64,000 nucleotides of DNA from Pseudomonas abietaniphila (GCF_900100795.1 NZ_FNCO01000010.1:186001-250000), one strand, 5' to 3'. Positions 38,032 through 47,593 are shown, counted from the first letter of the stretch. Program-made: numbers and translations. The notes: generated by a model not told the origin, from the letters alone.

Positions 38032-39651
38032 ATGAATCGCAGGAATCTCCTGAAAGCGTCCATGGCGTTGGCAGCCTATAGCGCGCTGCCCGCCTCGGGC
38101 CTTTACGCTGCACGTGCATTGGCCGCAGCGGCCGATGGCGAAATCGAGCATTTCGACTTCAAGACCTTGCAAGACCTCGCCAAGCAAATGGCCGGCAAAG
38201 CCTATGTCAGCACCAAGCAGAACCTGCCGCCCACCTTGGCGAACATGACGCCTCAGCAGTTCAATGCGATCAAATACGACGCCGGCCATTCCCTTTGGAA
38301 TGACGTCAAAGGCCAGCTCGACGTGCATTTCTTCCACGTCGGCGCGGGCTTCAAGACCCCCGTGCGCATGTACAGCGTGGACCCCGCCTCTCAAGAAGCG
38401 CGTGAAGTGCACTTCCGTCCCGAGCTGTTCAATTACGAAACCAGTCGAATCGACCAGAGCCAGCTCAAGGGCGATCTGGGATTTGCCGGCTTCAAGCTGT
38501 TCAAGGCGCCGGAGATTGCGATCAACGACATTCTCTCGTTTCTCGGCGCCAGCTACTTCCGCGCAATCGACAGCAACAAGCAGTACGGCCTGTCGGCGCG
38601 GGGTCTGGCCATCGACACCTACGCCCACAAGCCTGAAGAGTTTCCTGATTTCACCAAATTCTGGTTCGAGAAACCGACCAAGGACGCCACGCGCTTCGTG
38701 GTCTACGCGCTGCTGGATTCGCCCAGCGCAACCGGCGCGTACCGCTTCGACATCGACTGTCAGGCCGATCGCGTGGTCATGGACATCGACGCTCACATCA
38801 ATGCCCGCGCCGATATCGAACAGATGGGCATCGCAACCATGACCAGCATGTTCAGCTGCGGCACCCATGAACGCCGGATGTGCGACACCCTTCACCCGGA
38901 GATTCATGACTCGGACCGGCTGGCGATGTGGCGCGGCAACGGCGAGTGGATTTGCCGCCCGCTGAACAATCCGGCGAAGTTGCAGTTCAACGCGTTCGCC
39001 GACAAAGACCCGAAAGGCTTCGGCCTGGTGCAGACCGACCACGATTTCAAGACCTACCAAGACACCGTCGACTGGTATCACCGCCGACCGAGCCTCTGGT
39101 GCGAACCGACTACGGCATGGGGTGAAGGGTCGATTGATCTGATGGAGCTGCCAACGACCGGCGAGACGCTGGATAACATCGTTGCATTCTGGAACCCGAA
39201 AGTGCCGATCAAGGCCGGCATGTCGATGAACTACGGCTACAAGCTGTATTGGAGCCCGCTGCCACCGGTGAGCACGCCCTTGGCTCAGGTTCATGCCACC
39301 CGTTCGGGCATGGGCGGCTTCATCGAAGGCTGGGCGCCGGGCGAGCATTACCCGGACGTCTGGGCACGCCGTTTCGCTGTGGATTTCAATGGCGGCGGGA
39401 TCGACCGCTTGCCAGAGGGTTCGGGTATCGAGCCGGTGGTCACGGTGTCGAACGGCAAGGTCCAGGACTTCAACGTCCTGGTGCTCCCGGACATCAAGGG
39501 CTTTCGCGTGACCTTCGACTGGTATCCGACCAGCGACTCGGTGGACCCGGTGGAAATGCGCATGTTCATCAAGACCGGCGACCGCACTCTCAGCGAAACG
39601 TGGCTGTATCAGTATTTCCCTCCTGCGCCCGACAAACGCAAGTACACCTGA
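38032..39651 (+). CDS. opgD: Periplasmic glucan biosynthesis protein OpgD
   Basis: A 539-residue periplasmic protein that shapes osmoregulated periplasmic glucans. The N-terminus MNRRNLLKASMALAAYSALP has the twin-arginine and hydrophobic pattern of a Tat signal, as known for OpgD, whereas OpgG uses Sec. The MdoG/OpgG domain fills the rest (FDFKTLQDLAKQMAGKAY; VHFFHVGAGFKTPVRMY; GEHYPDVWARRFAVDF). The ATG at 38032 fits the Tat signal; an upstream in-frame start is ignored. It is monocistronic here, separate from opgGH. Confidence 0.93.
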   Translation: MNRRNLLKASMALAAYSALPASGLYAARALAAAADGEIEHFDFKTLQDLAKQMAGKAYVSTKQNLPPTLANMTPQQFNAIKYDAGHSLWNDVKGQLDVHFFHVGAGFKTPVRMYSVDPASQEAREVHFRPELFNYETSRIDQSQLKGDLGFAGFKLFKAPEIAINDILSFLGASYFRAIDSNKQYGLSARGLAIDTYAHKPEEFPDFTKFWFEKPTKDATRFVVYALLDSPSATGAYRFDIDCQADRVVMDIDAHINARADIEQMGIATMTSMFSCGTHERRMCDTLHPEIHDSDRLAMWRGNGEWICRPLNNPAKLQFNAFADKDPKGFGLVQTDHDFKTYQDTVDWYHRRPSLWCEPTTAWGEGSIDLMELPTTGETLDNIVAFWNPKVPIKAGMSMNYGYKLYWSPLPPVSTPLAQVHATRSGMGGFIEGWAPGEHYPDVWARRFAVDFNGGGIDRLPEGSGIEPVVTVSNGKVQDFNVLVLPDIKGFRVTFDWYPTSDSVDPVEMRMFIKTGDRTLSETWLYQYFPPAPDKRKYT

Positions 39652-40067
39652 TGTTCACAAAAGCAGGTTTTCAGCCTGACGTGTAACGAAAATGAGTCAT
39701 AGGCAGCCCTGCCTATGGCTCATTTCCCCTCCTGTTTAATAGCGTCAAATTTCTATCTATCAATCAATTCAACAGGTTACAGATCGCGAATTTCAGGACC
39801 TCTTAGAACTGTCCGAAAATTTGACTAATTGATTGACAGCCTCTGCTTCTGAGGCTGATATATCCCCTGTCACACCGCGTGAGAGGGACCTGAACCACGG
39901 TCACCTCCTCGATATGGCCTGCGCCTGAATCTATTTTTTTCAAGCTCAATCGACGGCCACCGCCGAGTTCGATGAGCGGTAGCTTTGCCTTGCAGGCGAC
40001 GCGCTCGCCTTGCGCCTCCACGTCTGATGATCTCTTCCCATTTCTGCGCTCCCGAGGGGCAGTAACC
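39652..40067. other. Structured leader region before a polysaccharide gene pair
   Basis: This 416-base stretch has no gene. A hairpin at 39693-39722 (CATAGG/CCTATG core) may end opgD transcription, though its T-tail is poor. Further on, CAGCCTC-TGCTTCT-GAGGCTG at 39838-39858 forms a perfect 7-base-pair stem with no T-run and could belong to a long 5' leader of the gene at 40068. No promoter is assigned. Confidence 0.4.
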
Positions 40068-41372
40068 ATGATGTCGACCTCCCCTGCTTACGTTGAAAAG
40101 CCGTCGATGCTGTCGTTCGACAAATCAACCGCTATCGTGCTGGTCGCGATCAGCCTGATTCTGGTCGAAACCTTTTCCGGCGCCTTGCGTTTCTATCTGG
40201 ACAAGGCCGGGATTTCGGTACTGCTGTACGCCCCGAAAGTCGCGTGCCTCTTGTTCTTCGCCCTCGAACTGCGCAGCTTCAAAGCCGGGCCCGGCGTGTG
40301 GTTGAGCTTCCTGGTGCTGCTCTTGTCTGCGGCCTGGGCGGCGTTGAACGGCGCGAGCGCGGGCAACTTTGCGTTCGCGCTGTATGGCATCAGCCCGTTG
40401 TTGTTCGGGATGGCCTGCGGCGACCAGATCACCCGGCACAAGCGCCTGTTCATGTGGGCCATCGCTTTCGCGCTGCTGGCATCTCTGGCCGGTATCGCGC
40501 TGGACAAATACACCGACCTGCCCTGGAAGGGTTACAGCTACAGCATTGGCGGCACCGAACTCAGCGCCAACACCACCTGGGCGTCGGAAGAAGCTGACCG
40601 CCCGGCCGGCTTTGCCCGGATATCCAGTGCGCTGGCAATCATCATCTCCATCTTCAGCCTTTACCTGATGGCAACCCTGCGTTCAAAAACGCTGGTGATC
40701 GGGGTTTGCGCCATCGGCTTTGCCGGCGTCGTGCTGACCACCAGTAAGGCACCGGCGCTGGCGTTTATCGGCGGCGTCGGCCTGCTGATGATCACGCGGT
40801 TTCGCTGGACCACGCGCGGCGCCATCATCGCAGCGGTACTGCTCGGCATGTCACTGCCTTTCATTGCGATGGCGTTCGACTTCGACCCCAACAAAGTCTC
40901 GGCGGGCAACTCGCTGTCATCGATCTATGACCGACTCGTCAACACCTGGCCCAACGTGATCAGAGTGCTGATGAACGAAGACCGCGAGTACACGGGTGCA
41001 GGCTTCGGGCTGGTCGGCAGTGCCGTGGCGGCGTTCCCGGTGGTCGGTGCGGACATCTTCATGGTGTCGGACAGCACCGTGGTTTACCTCTGGGCAACCT
41101 TCGGCCTGGCCGGGTTGTTCCTGTATGCGATGCACATCCCGCTGTTTTTCATCCTGGCCGACAGCGTCACTCGTTATGGACGCGCCATGCTGGCGACCGG
41201 TTTCTGCATCTGCATCGTCAGCTGGACCACCGACACCCTGGAAGTGACCTTGGCCAACCTGTTTCTCGGCATGGCCATCGGACATGCGCTTGCAGCGAGG
41301 TCGCACGCGAAAGCCTCCGTCCCAAAGCCGAATGAACAAGCGCAATGGACCGGCCTGCCCGGGTTGAGCTGA
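40068..41372 (+). CDS. O-antigen ligase/polymerase-like membrane protein
   Basis: A 434-residue polytopic protein with about ten to twelve membrane segments and a large periplasmic loop (about residues 295-345, including SSIYDRLVNTWPNVIRVLMN and REYTGAGFGLVG). This is the layout of the Wzy_C/WaaL O-antigen ligase and polymerase superfamily. AGGGG lies about 8 bases before the paired ATGs at 40068 and 40071. It is followed 15 bases later by a secreted glycosidase, so the two probably act on one exopolysaccharide. No glycosyltransferase or flippase genes are nearby. Confidence 0.75.
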   Translation: MMSTSPAYVEKPSMLSFDKSTAIVLVAISLILVETFSGALRFYLDKAGISVLLYAPKVACLLFFALELRSFKAGPGVWLSFLVLLLSAAWAALNGASAGNFAFALYGISPLLFGMACGDQITRHKRLFMWAIAFALLASLAGIALDKYTDLPWKGYSYSIGGTELSANTTWASEEADRPAGFARISSALAIIISIFSLYLMATLRSKTLVIGVCAIGFAGVVLTTSKAPALAFIGGVGLLMITRFRWTTRGAIIAAVLLGMSLPFIAMAFDFDPNKVSAGNSLSSIYDRLVNTWPNVIRVLMNEDREYTGAGFGLVGSAVAAFPVVGADIFMVSDSTVVYLWATFGLAGLFLYAMHIPLFFILADSVTRYGRAMLATGFCICIVSWTTDTLEVTLANLFLGMAIGHALAARSHAKASVPKPNEQAQWTGLPGLS

Positions 41373-41387
41373 CACGGAAGTTCCCCA

Positions 41388-42671
41388 ATGAATGCACTGC
41401 GTATTGGCCGTAAAGGCCTGCTGTTACTGTCCAGCCTGTTCCTGGCTAACGTCGCCGCAGCGGATCCCTTCATCGTCGGTGTCGCCACCCATTCGATGAA
41501 CAACCTGGCCCAACCGTTGCGCAGCCTTGAACTGGCAACGGCGGCAGGGGTGACATCGGTACGTGACGACGCGTTCTGGTCCACGGCCGAGCCGACACCG
41601 AAACAACTGCGCATCATCCCGCAATGGCGCGCCTGGCTTAACACCGCCAGCGCGCTGGACCTGAGCCCCATGGTCATTCTGGGCTACGGCACCTCGTTCA
41701 ATGGCAACGCGAAGCCACGCAAGCCTGAAATCAAAATTCCGTACCTGAGCTACGTCGACTACACCACCCGGCAGCTCGGCAACCCGGTGAAGTACTACGA
41801 AGTCTGGAACGAGTGGGACATCGAAGGCCCGAGTGATGCGCGCCTGAGCAGCGATTATGTGGCGTTGGTGAAGGATGCCGCGCCAATCATTCGCAAGAAC
41901 AATCCACAGGCAAAAGTGCTGGCAGGCGCCGTCACGTCGGCGGGGATCAAAGGTGGTTTCGTTGACCGCATGCTGGCCGCTGGCGTGCTCAAGTATGCGG
42001 ACGGCCTCTCTTTGCACCCTTATGTGCATTGCGAAGGTCGCGATCACAACACGCCCGAAAGCTGGATCAACTGGATGCGCGATCTGGACCGTCGCTTCTC
42101 CGGCAAAGCCGGCAAGCCTGTGTCGCTGTACCTGACCGAGATGGCATGGCCCAGCCACGAGGGCAACTGCGGCATCAGCGCGGTGCGCCAGTCGGCGTAT
42201 CTGGCCCGCGCCTATTTCCTGGCCCGCACCGTGCCCAACATCAAGGGCATGTGGTGGTACGACCTGATCAACGACGGCACGGCGCGGGACGATCAAGAGC
42301 ATAACTTCGGGCTGCTCAATATCGACCTGAGCCCCAAGCCTGCGTACGCGACGCTCAAGGCAATCAGTCCCTATCTGCGCAACTTCAACTACGACGCCAG
42401 CAACAGCCTGCAGGCCGATAACGTGTACAAGCTGGCCTTCAGCGACGGCCGCGAACGCATCATGGTGGTCTGGGCAACCGGGAGATCGCGTGAGGACCAG
42501 GTCAACGCCACGGCGATGAACAACGGTCCCGTCCGCATACTGGACACGCAGTCTCCAAACAAGGGCATGACCGACAGCGAACAGCACTGGCGATGCAACG
42601 CAGATCAGTGCTCGACCCCGATAACGCTGTCCGAATTTCCCAAGATCATCCGTTTAAGTCCCGGCGCCTGA
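41388..42671 (+). CDS. Secreted glycoside hydrolase (clan A, GH39/GH5-like)
   Basis: A 427-residue protein with a Sec signal peptide (residues 1-25, cleavage before DPFIVG). The TIM-barrel catalytic domain has an acid/base candidate E142 in EVWNEWD and a nucleophile candidate E251 in YLTEMAWPS, the clan GH-A pattern. A small C-terminal beta domain with two cysteines follows. It resembles PslG, the periplasmic endoglycosidase of the Psl pathway, in type but not in context. Its position after the ligase/polymerase-like gene suggests it trims or releases that polymer. A terminator follows. Confidence 0.82.
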   Translation: MNALRIGRKGLLLLSSLFLANVAAADPFIVGVATHSMNNLAQPLRSLELATAAGVTSVRDDAFWSTAEPTPKQLRIIPQWRAWLNTASALDLSPMVILGYGTSFNGNAKPRKPEIKIPYLSYVDYTTRQLGNPVKYYEVWNEWDIEGPSDARLSSDYVALVKDAAPIIRKNNPQAKVLAGAVTSAGIKGGFVDRMLAAGVLKYADGLSLHPYVHCEGRDHNTPESWINWMRDLDRRFSGKAGKPVSLYLTEMAWPSHEGNCGISAVRQSAYLARAYFLARTVPNIKGMWWYDLINDGTARDDQEHNFGLLNIDLSPKPAYATLKAISPYLRNFNYDASNSLQADNVYKLAFSDGRERIMVVWATGRSREDQVNATAMNNGPVRILDTQSPNKGMTDSEQHWRCNADQCSTPITLSEFPKIIRLSPGA

Positions 42672-42698
42672 TCCTCGCTGCGACGCTCTAGAGACCTC

Positions 42699-42735
42699 AA
42701 GCCCGCCTGATACCCGTCAGCGCGGGCTTTTTTTG
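42699..42735 (+). terminator. Intrinsic terminator of the ligase/glycosidase pair
   Basis: AGCCCGC (42700-42706) pairs with GCGGGCT (42722-42728), followed by a run of seven Ts. Confidence 0.88.
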
Positions 42736-42839
42736 CGGATTTTCGTGAAGCCGCCTGCAAATAGTGGCATTACGACACATCCCAGACATTTTCAACTGGT
42801 AGCCTTGGGATCCACTTTGGGCCTGGGCTGACGGATCGC

Positions 42840-43625
42840 ATGGGATTTCGACGCAGACTGTTGAGCGGTTGTTTGCTTTGCTTGCTCGCGTTGCCTGTTC
42901 TAGCAGGGCCTTACGTGGCGGGCGGCGCGCAGTGGAAGCCTTACGCCTACGAAGACGAGAACGGTCATTTACTCGGCGTGTCCGTCGACATCGCACGGCG
43001 GGTGATGGAGCTGGCCAATGTCGACGTGACCTTCGTCACATACCCGGTCAACCGCCTGCAATCCATGCTGCAGAAAGGCGAAATCGACATTAACTACGCC
43101 GACGCGCTGATCTGGAACAGCCCGCAAGAACAGCGCCATTACGTCTTCTCCAAACCCTACTCCGTGGTCAACGAGCACCTCTACTTCCTCGCCGATCATC
43201 CCGCACGCAAGCAGTCCATCGAGCAGCTGAATCAGCTCACCATCGGCATGGTGCGCGGCTATACCTACTGGGCACTGGATCCGGCCATAACGGCCCACAG
43301 GCTCGATCGGCTCGAGACGTCACAAGAGGATGCGTTGATCAAACTGCTCGGCAACGGACGCGTCGACGCCATTGCGATGGTCGACGACATCTTCAACGCG
43401 TTAGTGACCAGCAACCACCTGGACCCCAACCTGTTCCGTCAAGGCGCCAAACTCAGCGAGGCGCCACTGGTGTTCAAGCTTCAGCCCCAGCACGCGCAAT
43501 GGCTTGCGCCCATCAATCGCGCAATCGACACCCTGCGCGCCAGCGGGGAACTGGAGCGCATCCGTCGACAGTATTTGCCGGTGAAGGCAGGCTTGAGTTG
43601 CGCGGGTTTGGGGACGGTGTGTTGA
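42840..43625 (+). CDS. Solute-binding protein (SBP_bac_3 family)
   Basis: A 261-residue periplasmic protein with a Sec signal peptide (MGFRRRLLSGCLLCLLALPVLA). The mature part is a type 2 binding fold of the polar amino acid family (WKPYAYEDENGHLLGVSVDIARRVM; GEIDINYADALIWNSPQEQRHYVFSKPY in part). No permease or ATPase genes are adjacent, so it is an orphan binding protein that may serve another transporter or act as a sensor. It converges on the hydrazine-type cluster and is separated from it by a REP element, so there is no reason to include it in that cluster. Confidence 0.82.
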   Translation: MGFRRRLLSGCLLCLLALPVLAGPYVAGGAQWKPYAYEDENGHLLGVSVDIARRVMELANVDVTFVTYPVNRLQSMLQKGEIDINYADALIWNSPQEQRHYVFSKPYSVVNEHLYFLADHPARKQSIEQLNQLTIGMVRGYTYWALDPAITAHRLDRLETSQEDALIKLLGNGRVDAIAMVDDIFNALVTSNHLDPNLFRQGAKLSEAPLVFKLQPQHAQWLAPINRAIDTLRASGELERIRRQYLPVKAGLSCAGLGTVC

Positions 43626-43664
43626 GCCTAGGATTCATGACGATTCCGGATCTGAAACATACCT

Positions 43665-43756
43665 CTGTGGGAGTCCAGCTTGCTGACGAATGCGACGTGT
43701 CATTCACCTTTGATATCGCAGACCCGCCGCATTCGTCAGCAAGCTCGCTCCCACAG
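43665..43756. repeat. REP-type inverted repeat
   Basis: CTGTGGGAGTCCAGCTTGCT opens and AGCAAGCTCGCTCCCACAGG closes the element, with inner arms GACGAATGCG and CGCATTCGTC. It lies between convergent genes at the end of the biosynthetic cluster. Confidence 0.82.
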
Positions 43757-43783
43757 GGGCTTCAGCGAGGCTACAAGTAACTT

Positions 43784-45583
43784 TTAAGAAATGACTGTCA
43801 TTCCCAGTATCTCCCGCGCTATCCGGTCAGCGTCCACAAACGCTCTCGAATAACTGCCGGATGAAGGCACGTAGTGGTTGTAATACGTTGCGCCTTCGAC
43901 GATAGGGCCGGTTATCCACAGATTGGGCTGTGCTTTGCCGTGGCTGTCGACGTACGGCGCTTCGCCGCCTCCTTTGACGCTGTGGATAATTCCGCTTTCG
44001 TGCAGTTGCCGGATAATGCGCGGCTGCGTGGCGAGGGTCTGGTTATCGCTGACGTGGGCACGGATCAACGCGTCGAGCACTAACACGTGACCATCGTCGA
44101 GCGTGACTGAAACGTCTGATGTACCGGCGCTGTGCATAACGTTTGCCCCATGCACCCATTGCAGAACGCCCGCCTCAGCCAAGGCCAGGAGCTCCTGATG
44201 ACGTTCCTTTTGCGGGCCGGCGACCAGGCGATTGACCAGTGGCGCGTACTCATTGAAGAAAATCCGGTGAGATTGAGGCGTCAGGCCCTGGTTATCCACA
44301 ACGCGACGCAATTGTTCACGGCAGCTTCTCCACACCTCGACTGCGGCCTTGATCGGACTGTGATCAAGATCGAGGATGCTCTCCTTCACATCATCTTCAA
44401 TGAAGCGTTTGACCCACGCCGAATAATTATCCACAGGCGCTTGCAGGGATCGAGGGTCAAAGGCACTTTCGTCGAGCATGTCCACGGCAAACCGCTGCGC
44501 CAGCTCAACGGCTTTGGCCTGGATTTCGCCCATCAGAAAGGCGTTGGCGATCTCGGATTTGGTTCTCAAGGACAACTCGCCTTGAAGCGCTGCAATCATG
44601 CCGAAATACTCAGCCAGCATTTCAGCTTGAAGCAGCGGCAGGACCTGGGCTTCGAAGTCCAGTCCCTGAGGGTTTGCAGCGCGCAGGTCAGCAACTGCCG
44701 ACAAGGTGAAGATCAGCGGCGAACCGCCCACACGGTGTGGCGTGATGTCCGGTCGGGTCCGGTATGGCAGGCCACTGCGTGAATACATGAACAGTCGGGG
44801 TTCCTGGCCAGAAGCCTGATAACGCAAGCCTTCAGGCGCTTGCACAAACTGCCCGCCTCTACCGACCGTCAGGCCCGCCACCGCATCCATGGCCGACAGG
44901 CCGAGCCCTTCGATGCCAACCGCATCTGTGGACGAAATGCCCTCCAGCGCATACGGCTGTGGATAAGTCTGAAACCTTTTCGTAGCACCTTGGTAGTCGT
45001 TCGCCGATGCAGCACGTTCTGCGTGCCCGACCGTTATCAGCAACCCATCAACCCGGTGTTTTTGAGCGCCTGTGGACAACACAAATCCGCCCAAATCAGT
45101 GTGCTCCACGTTATCCACAACCCGCGCATGGTGTGTCACCCGCACGTTAGATGGCAGGGAACGGATCACCTCCTCATACGTCCAGGCGAGGTACTCCCCC
45201 AGCCACGCACGAGGCAGAAATGCGTTGGGCTGCACACTGCGCTCTCCGGATTTGAAGCGCAGGCACCACTGATAAAAGTCAGGCCCTTGGCGGCCACTGA
45301 AACCGCCAAGTGCAGCCTGATCGGGAAACATCGAAATCTGAGACGCCACGGTGTTGAGCATCAGGTACTCCGGCTGCTCCACCGAATGCAGGCCTGGCCC
45401 CGGTCGATGGGGATCGAACAGGCTGATCTCGATGCGGCGCTCACCCGCGCCCGCCAGCGCACACACGCGCTCCAGCACGGTCAGCCCGCGAGAACCGCAG
45501 CCGACGATACCGATCTTGATGGCAGGCTTCTGCGCACCGTCCACAGTGAGTCTTTCCGTTGGCAGCGCGGTGCTCAGTTCCAT
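43784..45583 (-). CDS. FAD/NAD(P)-binding oxidoreductase (NAD_binding_9 type), last gene of the cluster
   Basis: A 599-residue protein with a dinucleotide-binding start (IKIGIVGCGSRGLTVLERV, residues 23-41) and FDPHRPGPGLHS, typical of the NAD_binding_9 / FAD-NAD(P)-binding family. A helical middle part and a C-terminal flavin-site-like end (NLWITGPIVEGATYYNHYVPS in part) follow. Family members appear in natural product and amino acid clusters but their reaction is unsettled. It overlaps sbnB-like by 10 bases, so it belongs to the operon. Its role here is unknown; a late oxidation or reduction of the product is a guess. Six perfect DnaA-box 9-mers lie inside the gene in all three codon phases. 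Confidence 0.78.
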   Translation of the reverse strand: MELSTALPTERLTVDGAQKPAIKIGIVGCGSRGLTVLERVCALAGAGERRIEISLFDPHRPGPGLHSVEQPEYLMLNTVASQISMFPDQAALGGFSGRQGPDFYQWCLRFKSGERSVQPNAFLPRAWLGEYLAWTYEEVIRSLPSNVRVTHHARVVDNVEHTDLGGFVLSTGAQKHRVDGLLITVGHAERAASANDYQGATKRFQTYPQPYALEGISSTDAVGIEGLGLSAMDAVAGLTVGRGGQFVQAPEGLRYQASGQEPRLFMYSRSGLPYRTRPDITPHRVGGSPLIFTLSAVADLRAANPQGLDFEAQVLPLLQAEMLAEYFGMIAALQGELSLRTKSEIANAFLMGEIQAKAVELAQRFAVDMLDESAFDPRSLQAPVDNYSAWVKRFIEDDVKESILDLDHSPIKAAVEVWRSCREQLRRVVDNQGLTPQSHRIFFNEYAPLVNRLVAGPQKERHQELLALAEAGVLQWVHGANVMHSAGTSDVSVTLDDGHVLVLDALIRAHVSDNQTLATQPRIIRQLHESGIIHSVKGGGEAPYVDSHGKAQPNLWITGPIVEGATYYNHYVPSSGSYSRAFVDADRIAREILGMTVIS

Positions 45584-46581
45584 CTCAGTGTTTCTCCAAA
45601 GAACGAATCAATGGCAACAGCGCGTGACTCAGCCAGCGCGGTGTCGACGATGAACTTGCTCAACGCCAGGTCCAGCACGCCAAGCCCGAATGGCGAGAAG
45701 ATCGACGCTTTACCAAGGTCGAGCGCCACCTCGCCGCGAATCAGGCCCGCGAGCGTGCCGTTCATGAAGTCACGGTTTCCGGTGAGCTGCTCGGCCAGAT
45801 GAGGTGAAGTGTTAGCCTTCATGCAATGCTCGACGTCATCGCACAGGTTGTTGGCCGCCAGCAGCAGTTGCGGCGCGATGTCCCGCAAGGAGATGTTCAG
45901 CACGACCTGGCCGGCTCGGAAACCCATTGGCGGCTTCACGTAGGGTTCGCCAGCGGTTGTGGCGAAGATCACCAGATCAGCGGCCAGCGCTTCTTCCAGC
46001 GACCCGCCGCGGGCTGTGCATAAGTCGACCTGTTCGACATACGCGGTGAGCGCTTTGGCCGAAGCATCATCGAAATCGTGCACGACGGCGTGCCCGATTT
46101 CCCAGTTTTCCACCGCCAGCATTCGCGCAATGTTGCGCGCAATGACGCCTGCGCCGATGAACCCTACAGACGCCGCTTTGTGCGACCGGCCGTTGAGCCA
46201 GTAAGCGCCCGACACCGCAGAAGCAGCCGTTCTGACTGCGCTGATCTGCGCGCCTTCCAGGCACGCATAGGGATAACCCGTCTCACGGTCGTTGAGAATC
46301 ACCACCGCCGAAGCCCGTGGTTTTTGCTGAGCGACGTTGCCAGGGAAGCTCGAAATCCATTTGATCCCCGCCACCGCATCGTCGCCCTCAAGGGAGGCCG
46401 GCAACGCGATGATGCGGTTGGCCGGTTGCTGTGGAAAACGCAGGAAATAGCTATCCGGGTTGAGGGTCTGGCCGTCGTGATGCTGCAGGTACACCTGCTC
46501 GACCCTCGCCACCATGGTGTGGGACTGGCCGTCGAGAATGTCCTTGATCACCGCCCCTGGAATGACATGAAAATCAGACAT
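45574..46581 (-). CDS. 2,3-diaminopropionate biosynthesis protein, SbnB-like
   Basis: A 335-residue ornithine cyclodeaminase/mu-crystallin family dehydrogenase. SbnB oxidatively hydrolyses N-(1-amino-1-carboxy-2-ethyl)glutamate with NAD+ to L-2,3-diaminopropionate and 2-oxoglutarate. Visible here are AGIKWISSFPGN, ACLEGAQISAVRTAA and the NAD site GFIGAGVIA (140-148). It starts inside the 3' end of the sbnA-like gene (8-base overlap), and sbnA-sbnB pairing is diagnostic of diaminopropionate supply. The staphyloferrin B siderophore uses the same pair, but no siderophore synthetase genes are present here. Confidence 0.9.
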   Translation of the reverse strand: MSDFHVIPGAVIKDILDGQSHTMVARVEQVYLQHHDGQTLNPDSYFLRFPQQPANRIIALPASLEGDDAVAGIKWISSFPGNVAQQKPRASAVVILNDRETGYPYACLEGAQISAVRTAASAVSGAYWLNGRSHKAASVGFIGAGVIARNIARMLAVENWEIGHAVVHDFDDASAKALTAYVEQVDLCTARGGSLEEALAADLVIFATTAGEPYVKPPMGFRAGQVVLNISLRDIAPQLLLAANNLCDDVEHCMKANTSPHLAEQLTGNRDFMNGTLAGLIRGEVALDLGKASIFSPFGLGVLDLALSKFIVDTALAESRAVAIDSFFGETLRWN

Positions 46582-47593
46582 TCAGCGCTTCTCCCTCGAA
46601 GGTGTGAACGTAGTTTTTCAAGTAGCGGCTGATGGGTTGTGAACTCAGCGCCGCCAGTTCGGCGCGGCCAAATTTCTGCATCACCCATTCGTCGTTGTAG
46701 ATCGTTTCCAGGTAACGCTCACCCGCGTCCGGAGAGATCGCCACGACCACAGCGTCCTTTGGAATGCCCAGCGAAGGTGCCGCCAGTCCCGCGACCACGG
46801 TGCCGGTCGAGCCTCCTGCCAGAACGCCATTGGACTTGGCCAGCCAACGGCACATGGCGACGGTGGCGCGCTCGTCCACCACCTGCTGTTTGTGCAAATG
46901 ATTGGCGCGGAAGATCGGTGGCATCTGGCTGGAACCCAGGCCTGGAATGAACCGCTTGCCCGGCGCCTGACCGAATGTCACCGACCCCGTACTGTCCACG
47001 GCAATGATTTTGGTGCGCGGCGAATGCTTGCGGAAATACTGCACGCAGCCCATCAACGTTCCGGTGGTGCCAGCGCCGACCACCAGATAGTCCAGCGCCG
47101 GAAAGGCAATATGGATCGAGCGGGCCGTTGTCAGTTCGTGGGTGCGCGCGTTGGCCGGATTGCTGTACTGATTGAGCCACAGGTAGCGCGGGTCGCGGGC
47201 CACGGTGTCGCGTATATAGCGAATGCGCGTTCCGAGATAGCCATCGTTGTCGTCACGTTCGGTGACGATGACAATCTGCGCGCCAAACGCTTCCATCATC
47301 TTGATGTTGTGCAGATTGGTGTTGGGATCGACCACGCAGCAGAACCTGTAGCCACGTTCGGCACAAATCATTGCCAGCGCGACCCCGAGGTTGCCCGAGG
47401 ACGACTCGATGAGCACCGTGTCCTTGTGGATAAGTCGACGCTCGGCGTAGGCGTCGATCAGGCCGATGGCGGTTTTCATCTTGATCGAGCCTGCCGGGTT
47501 GCAGGACTCGAGCTTCAAATGCAGGTTCTCAAAACCTAGCCCTTTCAGGCGAACGAAATTCGAATCGCCGACGATGTGGGAAATGAAATTCAT
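46574..47593 (-). CDS. 2,3-diaminopropionate biosynthesis protein, SbnA-like
   Basis: A 339-residue PLP enzyme of the cysteine synthase fold (type II). SbnA joins O-phosphoserine and glutamate to N-(1-amino-1-carboxy-2-ethyl)glutamate. Visible are the PLP lysine K38 in NPAGSIKMKTA, the SSSGNLG loop (64-70) and the phosphate-binding GAGTTGT (173-179). The ATG overlaps the stop of the monooxygenase gene (ATGA), so translation is coupled. A cysteine synthase role is less likely because it is paired with an SbnB-type gene. Confidence 0.9.
   Translation of the reverse strand: MNFISHIVGDSNFVRLKGLGFENLHLKLESCNPAGSIKMKTAIGLIDAYAERRLIHKDTVLIESSSGNLGVALAMICAERGYRFCCVVDPNTNLHNIKMMEAFGAQIVIVTERDDNDGYLGTRIRYIRDTVARDPRYLWLNQYSNPANARTHELTTARSIHIAFPALDYLVVGAGTTGTLMGCVQYFRKHSPRTKIIAVDSTGSVTFGQAPGKRFIPGLGSSQMPPIFRANHLHKQQVVDERATVAMCRWLAKSNGVLAGGSTGTVVAGLAAPSLGIPKDAVVVAISPDAGERYLETIYNDEWVMQKFGRAELAALSSQPISRYLKNYVHTFEGEALNV

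Noticed and set aside
42840..43625. Solute-binding protein as part of the hydrazine-type cluster
   Set aside because: It is on the opposite strand, has its own upstream terminator and is separated from the cluster by a REP element.
45574..47593. Siderophore (staphyloferrin B-like) cluster suggested by sbnA and sbnB
   Set aside because: No IucA/IucC-type synthetases, citrate synthase, receptor or siderophore transporter are near, and the other operon members fit N-N chemistry better.
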